Source: Sabellastarte sp. h YS-2021 (lineage: Eukaryota > Annelida > Polychaeta > Sabellida > Sabellidae). From it: DNA of 64,000 nucleotides. Shown in pieces: positions 58,147 to 64,000 of this stretch. How positions within the stretch are numbered: position 1 is the stretch's first letter; the number at the start of each line of letters is the position of its first letter. The notes below the pieces were generated by a model. The model was not told the DNA's origin, made no database searches, and was given only the letters and a program-made list of their open reading frames with translations. Made by a program: the position numbers and the translations under genes. The stretch lies in the NCBI GenBank assembly GCA_964017235.1, contig OZ024935.1:89123052-89187051 (forward strand), read 5' to 3'.

Positions 58147-58504
58147 TCAGCTGGCTTGTCAGTCAGCTGACATTATGGCATCACTCTGTGGCGTGGGTGT
58201 CCACGTCCACGTGAACAACTTCTCCTCCAAAAGTAGAAGGCCCAGAGACATGCTGTGTCTTTTAAAAGATACCTTATCTATCAAGGATGAAAAATTGTTC
58301 AAAGCATGTAGGCCTGTTCGTTCGTCTGTTTTCCAGAGCCATTACAAGTGAGGTACTGCCCACCCAAAGTGTGAAAATTTCAACACTTTATCAAATTTTC
58401 CTCATTGACGATTGCAGGGATTTCTCTCTTATCTTGCATATGTGTACTACACCACAAATAGATTCCCTTGTGTGAGTATCAGACCTGGATCTTTCATAAT
58501 TGTA

Positions 58505-61500
58505 TCCACCGGTGGATACTTTGGTTTAGCGTCCGCTACGCTGCCGCCGCCGCCACCGCCGCGTGTAGAGAGATTTTCGGCGTTAACGCTCTAAGAGGAA
58601 AACAACAGCAGCTAGGTTCACCAAATTTGCAGGATATCTTCATTGGGGGGTAAGCTTCTCTGGGAAGGAAAATAGCCTCATTCTGAAAAACAAGATGGCC
58701 GCCACGGGCATTTCTTTGAAAATAATCTACATTTTTCTACCGGCTGTTCCTCATAGGTAGAAGGTTGAATCTCTTCATATTTGATATGTATGACACATAT
58801 ACATGTCCTCTACAACCTTGCACAAATTTGACCTTGAAGCTCCTAATTCAAGGTCATCCACGCAGTGCTGAAGTAACCCACATAGTGGACTTTAAAAGTG
58901 CCTATATCTCCCTTATTATTGGTCCTAGAGGTTTGCAATGTCAAGCCAACCTATAGGAAATCATGTGCTGCGAATCTTCTGATGTGGTCAGATTTGACCT
59001 TGGACCCCTCCTTCAAGGTCAAACGAGGATACCCAAACTTATAAGTGCTTATAACTTGCTTATTATCGATGCTAGAGGTTTGGGATGGTAAACCAACATA
59101 TAGGAAATCATGGGCTGGGAATCTTCTGGCGTGGTCGAATTTGACCTTGGGCCCCTCATTCAAGGTCAAACGAGGACAGCCAAACTTAAAAGTGCTTATA
59201 ACTCGCTTATTATTGGTCCTAGAGGTTTGGGATGGTAAGCCAGCATATAACAATCATGGGCTGGGAATCTTCTGGTGTGGTCGGATTTGACCTTGGGCCC
59301 CTCCTTCATAGGTCAAACGAGGATAGCCAAAGGTAAAAGTGCCTATAACTCGCTTATTATTGGTCGTAGAGGTTTGGGATGGTAAACCAACATATAGAAA
59401 ATCATGGGCTGGGAATCTTGTGGTGAGTTCGGATTTGACCTTGGGCCCCTCATTCAAGGTCAAACGAGGACAGCCAAACTTAAAAGTGCTTATAACTCGC
59501 TTATTATTGGTCCTAGAGGTTTGGGATGGTAAACCAGTATATAGAAAATCATGGGCTGGGAATCTTCTGATGTGGACAGATTTGACCTTGGGACCCTCCT
59601 TCAAGATCAAATGAGGATAGCCAAACTTAAAAGTGCTTATAAGTCGCTTATTATTGGTTCTAGAGGTTTGCAATGGTAAACCATCATATAGGAAATCATG
59701 GGCTGGGAATCTTCTGGTGTGGTCGGATTTGACCTTGGGCCCCTCGTTCAAGGTCAAACGAGGACAGCCAAACTTAGAAGTGCTTATAACTCGCTTATTA
59801 TTGGTCCTAGATGTTTGGGATGGTAAACCAACCTATAGGAAATCATGGGCTGGAAATCTTCTGGCATGGTCGGATTTGACCTTGGGCCCCTCCTTCAAGG
59901 CCAAACGAGGATAGCCAAAGGTAAAAGTGCCTATAACTCGCTTATTATTGGTCCTAGAGGTTTGGGATGGTAAACCAACCTATAGAAAATCATGGGTTGG
60001 GAATCTTCTGGTGAGGTCGAATTTGACCTTGGGCCCCTCATTCAATGTCAAACGAGGACAGCCAAACTTAAAAGTGCTTATAACTCGCTTATTGTTGGTC
60101 CTAGAGGTTTGGGATGGTAAACCAGCATATAGAAAATCATGGGCTAGGAATCTTCTGGTGTGGTCGGATTTGACCTTGGGCCCCTCATTCAAGGTCAAAC
60201 GAGGACAGCCAAACTTAAAAGTGCTTATAACTCGCTTATTATTGGTCCTAGAGGTTTGGGATGGTAAACCAGCATATAGAAAATCATGGGCTGGGAATCT
60301 TCTGGTGTGGTCGGATTTGACCTTAAGCCCCTCCTTCAAGGTCAAATGAGGACAGCCAAACTTAAAAGTGCTTATAACTCGCTTATTATTGGTCCTACAT
60401 GTTTGGGATGGTAAATCAACCTATAGGAAATCATGCAATGGGAATCTTCTGGTGTGGTCGGATTTGACCTTGGGCCCCTCCTTCAAGGTCAAATGAGGAC
60501 AGCCAAAGGTAAAAGTGCTTATAACTCGCTTATTATTGATCCTAGAGGTTTGGGATGGTAAACCAACCTATAGGAAATCATGGGCTGGGAATCTTCTGGC
60601 GTGGTCGGATTTAACCTTGGGACCCTCCTTCAAGGTCAAACGAGGATAGCCAAAGGTAAAAGTGCCTATAACTTGCTTATTATTGGTCCTAGAGGTTTGG
60701 GATGGTAAACCAACATATAGAAAATCATGGGCTGGGAATCTTCTGGTGTGGTCGGACTTGACCTTGGGCCCCTCATTCAAGGTCAAACGAGGACATCCAA
60801 ACTTGAAAGTGCCTTTATCTCGCTTATTATTGGTCCTAGAGGTTTGGGATGGTAAACCAGCATATAGAAATTCATGGGCTGGGAATCTTCTGGTGTGGCC
60901 GGATTTGACCTTGGGCGCCTCCTTCAAGGTCAAATGAGGACAGCCAAACTTAAAAGTGCTTATAACTCGCTTATTATTGGTCCTAGAGGTTTGGGATGGT
61001 AGACCAACCTATAGGAAATCTTGGGCTGGGAATCTTCTGGCGTGGTCGGATTTGACCTTGGACCCCTCCTTCAAGGTCAAATAAGGATAGCCAAACTTAA
61101 AAGTGCTTATAATTCGCTTATTATCGATCCTAGAGGTTTGGGATGGTAAACCAACATACAGGAAATCATGGGCGGGGAATCTTTTGTCATGGTCGGATTT
61201 GACCTTGGGCCCCTCCTTCAAGGTCAAATGAGGATAGCCAAAGGTAAAAGTGCTTATAACTCACTTATTATTGGTCCTAGAGGTTTGGGATGGTAAACCA
61301 ACACATTGGAAATCATGGGCTGGGAATCTTCTGGTGTGGTCGGATTTGACCTTGGGCCCCTTCTTCAAGGTCAAATGAGGACAGCCAAACTTAAAAGTGC
61401 TTATAACTCGCTTATTATTGGTCCTAGAGGTTTGGGATGGTAAACCAGCATATAGAAAATCATGGGCTGGGAATCTTCTGGTGTGGTTGGATTTGACCTT

Positions 61501-61640
61501 GGGCCCCCCCTTCAAGGTCAAATGAGGATAGCCAAAGGTAAAAGTGCTTATAACTCGCTTATTATTGGTCCTAGAGGTTATGTTGCATTGTCTTTACACT
61601 GGATACAATTTGCATCGGTTCTCCTATGCGCTAGGTCTAG
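58505..61640 (+). mobile_element. B-type hairpin-capped cassette nested in outer element copy 3
   Basis: Its left end lies in the perfect 18-base palindrome GTATCCACCGGTGGATAC (58502-58519). Then come a GCCGCCGCCGCCACCGCCGC tract, ACAAGATGGCCGCCACGGGC (shared with 10111-11305), 19 B units, and the right end CCTATGCGCTAGGTCTAG at 61640. It lies between A and T with no target duplication. The downstream TTTTTTTATGAATTTTT matches 7196 and 33817. Confidence 0.72.
58894..61590 (+). repeat. B-type satellite array, 147-bp units, copy 3 (19 units)
   Basis: AAAAGTG starts at 58894 and again at 61540, exactly 18 x 147 bp apart. Each unit has CTTATAACTCGCTTATTATT, GGTCCTAGAGGTTTGGGATG, GAAATCATGGGCTGGGAATC and the inverted pair TTTGACCTTG / CAAGGTCAAA. 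As 147 is divisible by 3, long periodic open frames appear on both strands. They are by-products of the repeat. Confidence 0.95.
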
Positions 61641-61689
61641 TTTTTTTATGAATTTTTGGAAATAATTTTTAATGCATTAAAATGCATGA

Positions 61690-62890
61690 AATCATGCACT
61701 AAATCACTTAAAACATAGAAAGTATTGCATTTAGAGCATTGTATTGTTGGTATATTATTCATTATGTTATTTAATATGTCACTCGGTATGTTACTTTTTC
61801 TATAGCTACAACATGGTGAGTGACTTAGGAGTCTAGCCCAATAGCTAAGTGAGTAATAGGTACTTTCTGACTTTTCAGTACCTTCCATAACGAGTAAAAT
61901 CACTTGTAACTTGAAAACTATTGCATTTAGATAATTTTGTATAAGCACGTTATTCAGCTATTTTTGGGTCAGCTATAGCATACTAAAATTACAGATCTAT
62001 AGGTCATAGCACAGTTGAGCAATAGCTACTTTGAGGTTCTCACGCTTGAGTAAATGAGTGGTAACTTGAAAACTATTGCATGTAGAGTATTTTCTTTAAA
62101 TATGTTGTTCACCTCTTTTTAGTCAGCTATAACATAGTGAAATTGCATCCAGTAGCCCGTAGTATGGCTGATCAGTAGCTACTTTCAGGTTCTCACTATT
62201 GAGTAAATCAGTTGTAACTTCAAAACTGTTTCATTTACAGTATTTTGTTTAAATCTATTATTCACCTAATTCTCAGTCAGCTATAATATTATGAAATTGC
62301 ATGCCTGCGGCTCATAGCATAGCTGAGCTATAGCTACTTTCAGGTTATCACTGTTGAGTAAATGAGTTGTAACTTAAAAATTATTGAATTTACAGTATTC
62401 TTTTTTAATGTTATTCAGCTAATTTTGGGTAAGCTATTTCATAGTAAAATTGCAGACCAGTAGCTCACTGCATTAATGATCAATAGCTACTTTCAGGTTT
62501 TCACTCCAGAGTAAATCAGTTGTAACTCAAAAACTGTTGCATTGACAGAATTTTGTTCTAAAATATTGCTCATCTACTTTTAACACAGCTATAACATAAT
62601 GAAATTGTATACCTGTAGCTCTTAGCATAGCTGAGCTATAACTCATTTCAGGTTATAACTGTTGAGTAAATGAGTTGTAACTTAAAAACTATTGCATTTA
62701 CAGTATTCTTTTTAAATGTTATTCCACTACTTTTGGGTAAGCTATTTCATAGTAAAATTAATTGCAGACCATTTCATAGATAAGCAATAGCTACTTTCAG
62801 GTTTTCACTGTTGAGTAAATCAGTTCCAAATTGAAAACTTTTGCATTTACAGAATTTGTGTTTAATTTTGTTCTCCATCTACCTTTCACA
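61690..62890 (+). repeat. A-type satellite array, copy 3 (about 8 diverged units)
   Basis: ACTTGAAAACTATTGCATTT-like starts, CAGCTATAACATAGTGAAAT and GAGCAATAGCTACTTT recur about every 155 bp, with more divergence than copy 1. Confidence 0.85.
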
Positions 62891-63035
62891 CCTTCACAGT
62901 TAAAACAAACTTGGTACTTCTGAATACCATTTGCAGGGCACAACTTTTGTGTTCTTTTCTTCTTTCATTTTTACTCTGAAACTCAAAAAAAAAGTCAGCT
63001 GACACGGAGCCCGTTCACAGGGACTGATTGCTTGT

Positions 63036-63384
63036 TTCAGCTGATTTTGCGAAGAAATTAGTTACTGTACTGTTATATTTATCCCTTGTTCTGGTGACTT
63101 AATTTTTAAGTGGTATCAAGCTGCTTGCAAACCATTTAATGCATATTTACAATTTGCCTTGACTTTGAGTGATATTTCATAGTTTTTATTCCAGGAAAAA
63201 ACACTCTGTCCAAACCACTTTTACTGTAATGTTGTAAGCAATAACAAACATGTGCTTAGTCACAAGAAATATGTTAATTCTATAATAATACTAAATTTTT
63301 CTGCAATTAGAGATTTCCATTAATTCAAATAACAGAACATTTAAGGTGTAATTACTAAAGAACTCCTTTATGCTGACATTTCAG
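63036..63384 (+). other. Probable intron or upstream flank of the ankyrin gene, ending in a splice acceptor
   Basis: AT-rich, without other features until CCTTTATGCTGACATTTCAG ending at 63384, which has a branch-like GCTGAC close to the AG. This acceptor is 26 bases before the ATG, so it would place a 5-prime untranslated exon upstream. Confidence 0.5.
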
Positions 63385-63410
63385 TTGGAGCACAAAGAGA
63401 CAAATGCAAA

Positions 63411-64000
63411 ATGGCAGACACGTCAGGATCAAACCTCATACAGCAGTGTGAAACCCCATGGCATCCTGTGACGATTCAAGATATCGAGAACATAACACAA
63501 AATGTGCAACAGAGTGAACATTCTGAAGTACAACTGATTGCAGCCTCTTACAAAGGAGATGAAAACATAGTTTCTAAACTTCTAGAAGACGGTGCCGACC
63601 CTCATATATGTGACACGAACAATAACACAGCCATATTGGCAGCCTCCATACAGAATCATTTAGGTGTGCTTCAAAAGCTGCTAGACCATGGCACAGATGT
63701 GAATAGCAATCCTGGTGGCTTATCACCACTGTTGTTGGCCGTGCTCACAGGACGCAGCCGTGTTGTGAAGATCTTAGTACAGAAAGGAAAAGCTAATTTA
63801 TGTGAGAGAGACCATCATGAAAGAACTGCCATTGTTCTTGCTGTACTGCAGTGCAATCGTAAGATGGTAGAATGCTTGCACAAACTCGGGGCAGATATAA
63901 ATTATCAGAGTGGTGCTGGAATGAGTGTGTTAATGGCTGCAATTCAAGGTGGAAGTGTGGATGTGGTTGAGTACTTAGTAGAGTCAGGAGCAATGGTAGA
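63411..64000 (+). CDS. Ankyrin-repeat protein, N-terminal exon (runs off right edge)
   Basis: The ATG at 63411 (context AAAATGG) opens 196 codons still in frame at the window end. After a 38-residue leader beginning MADTSGSNLIQQC come consecutive ankyrin repeats. Repeat 1 is at residues 39-68 (LIAASYKGDENIVSKLLEDG), repeat 2 about 72-101 (TAILAASIQNHLGVLQKLLD), repeat 3 about 105-135 (SPLLLAVLTGRSRVVKILVQ), repeat 4 about 139-169 (TAIVLAVLQCNRKMVECLHK) and repeat 5 from 172 (SVLMAAIQGGSVDVVEYLVE). Each has the A-x-x-G/N-x-x-x-x-V-x-x-L-L pattern. Ankyrin repeats bind partner proteins; what lies C-terminal, and hence the function, is outside the window. The start is supported by the nearby acceptor. 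No stops or frameshifts. Confident as an ankyrin gene; product name unknown. Confidence 0.9.
   Translation, partial: MADTSGSNLIQQCETPWHPVTIQDIENITQNVQQSEHSEVQLIAASYKGDENIVSKLLEDGADPHICDTNNNTAILAASIQNHLGVLQKLLDHGTDVNSNPGGLSPLLLAVLTGRSRVVKILVQKGKANLCERDHHERTAIVLAVLQCNRKMVECLHKLGADINYQSGAGMSVLMAAIQGGSVDVVEYLVESGAMV

Larger units (their letters stand above)
58147..63035 (+). mobile_element. Outer tandem-repeat element (A type), copy 3, with B cassette
   Basis: The left flank TCAGCTGGCTTGTCAGTCAG through AGACATGCTGTGTCTTTTAA and GGATCTTTCATAATTGTA matches copies 1 and 2. A B-type cassette is inserted at 58505; A units resume at about 61690, and the right end is GTCAGCTGACACGGAGCCCG, with a decayed hairpin, ending CTGATTGCTTGT. 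Confidence 0.7.

Noticed and set aside
58951..61521. Long open frames on both strands with a 49-residue repeating peptide
   Set aside because: They follow from a 147-bp repeat unit (divisible by 3) being free of stops in some frames. They occur on both strands and have no independent start or coding signature.

Overview
The window reads as a repeat-rich, AT-rich animal nuclear genome. It has widely spaced exons with GT-AG style acceptors, LINE, DIRS and tRNA-derived SINE retroelements, and several families of tandem-repeat elements. The tandem-repeat elements have a hairpin left end, a short GC-rich micro- or minisatellite, a core of 120-170 bp tandem units, and a right end with a small hairpin or CTAG. 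That architecture is what is described for bivalve mollusc pearl/Helitron-like (HINE) elements, so a bivalve is my best guess. This is an inference from architecture; no search was run.

Host genes are few and all on the plus strand. Two exons (4223-4892 and 38526-39183) encode paralogous about 200-residue proteins with a papain-like cysteine-peptidase look: an invariant block around QECAASPCALATLLFA, and a downstream block FDSQ or FNSQ where the related peptidase C76-type deubiquitinase-like domains have FDSH. The nucleophile position is kept but the catalytic His (and in copy 2 the Asp) is replaced, so they may be pseudo-deubiquitinases. Each is preceded by the same dispersed repeat and the same element right end, which suggests an old tandem segmental duplication of about 34 kb spacing. 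At the right edge (63411 to the end) an ankyrin-repeat protein begins and runs off the window.

Region by region: 1-2.6 kb, a decayed LINE cut by a hairpin-capped element. 4.2-4.9 kb, pseudo-protease paralogue 1. 6.0-6.5 kb, a hAT MITE with an 8-bp target duplication. 6.8-11.6 kb, outer repeat element copy 1 (155-bp units) with a nested 147-bp-unit element. 14.8-16.3 kb, a LINE with a 469-codon open reverse-transcriptase frame. 16.6-21.6 kb, a nearly perfect 2.6-kb tandem duplication holding a 157-bp-unit array with long poly-C tracts. 22.0-36.4 kb, a nested complex with two broken DIRS retrotransposons, an inserted TIR element, and outer element copy 2 carrying a 169-bp-unit cassette. 37.9-39.2 kb, the second dispersed repeat and pseudo-protease paralogue 2. 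40.6-56.3 kb, LINE remnants, three tRNA-derived SINEs and several MITEs in otherwise empty sequence. 58.1-63.0 kb, outer element copy 3 carrying a 19-unit 147-bp array. 63.4-64 kb, the ankyrin gene.

The most interesting structure is the nesting logic. Outer element copies 2 and 3 carry two different hairpin-capped cassettes at the same internal site, and copy 1 shows that site empty. The core units of several families also carry a palindrome resembling a transcription-factor site.
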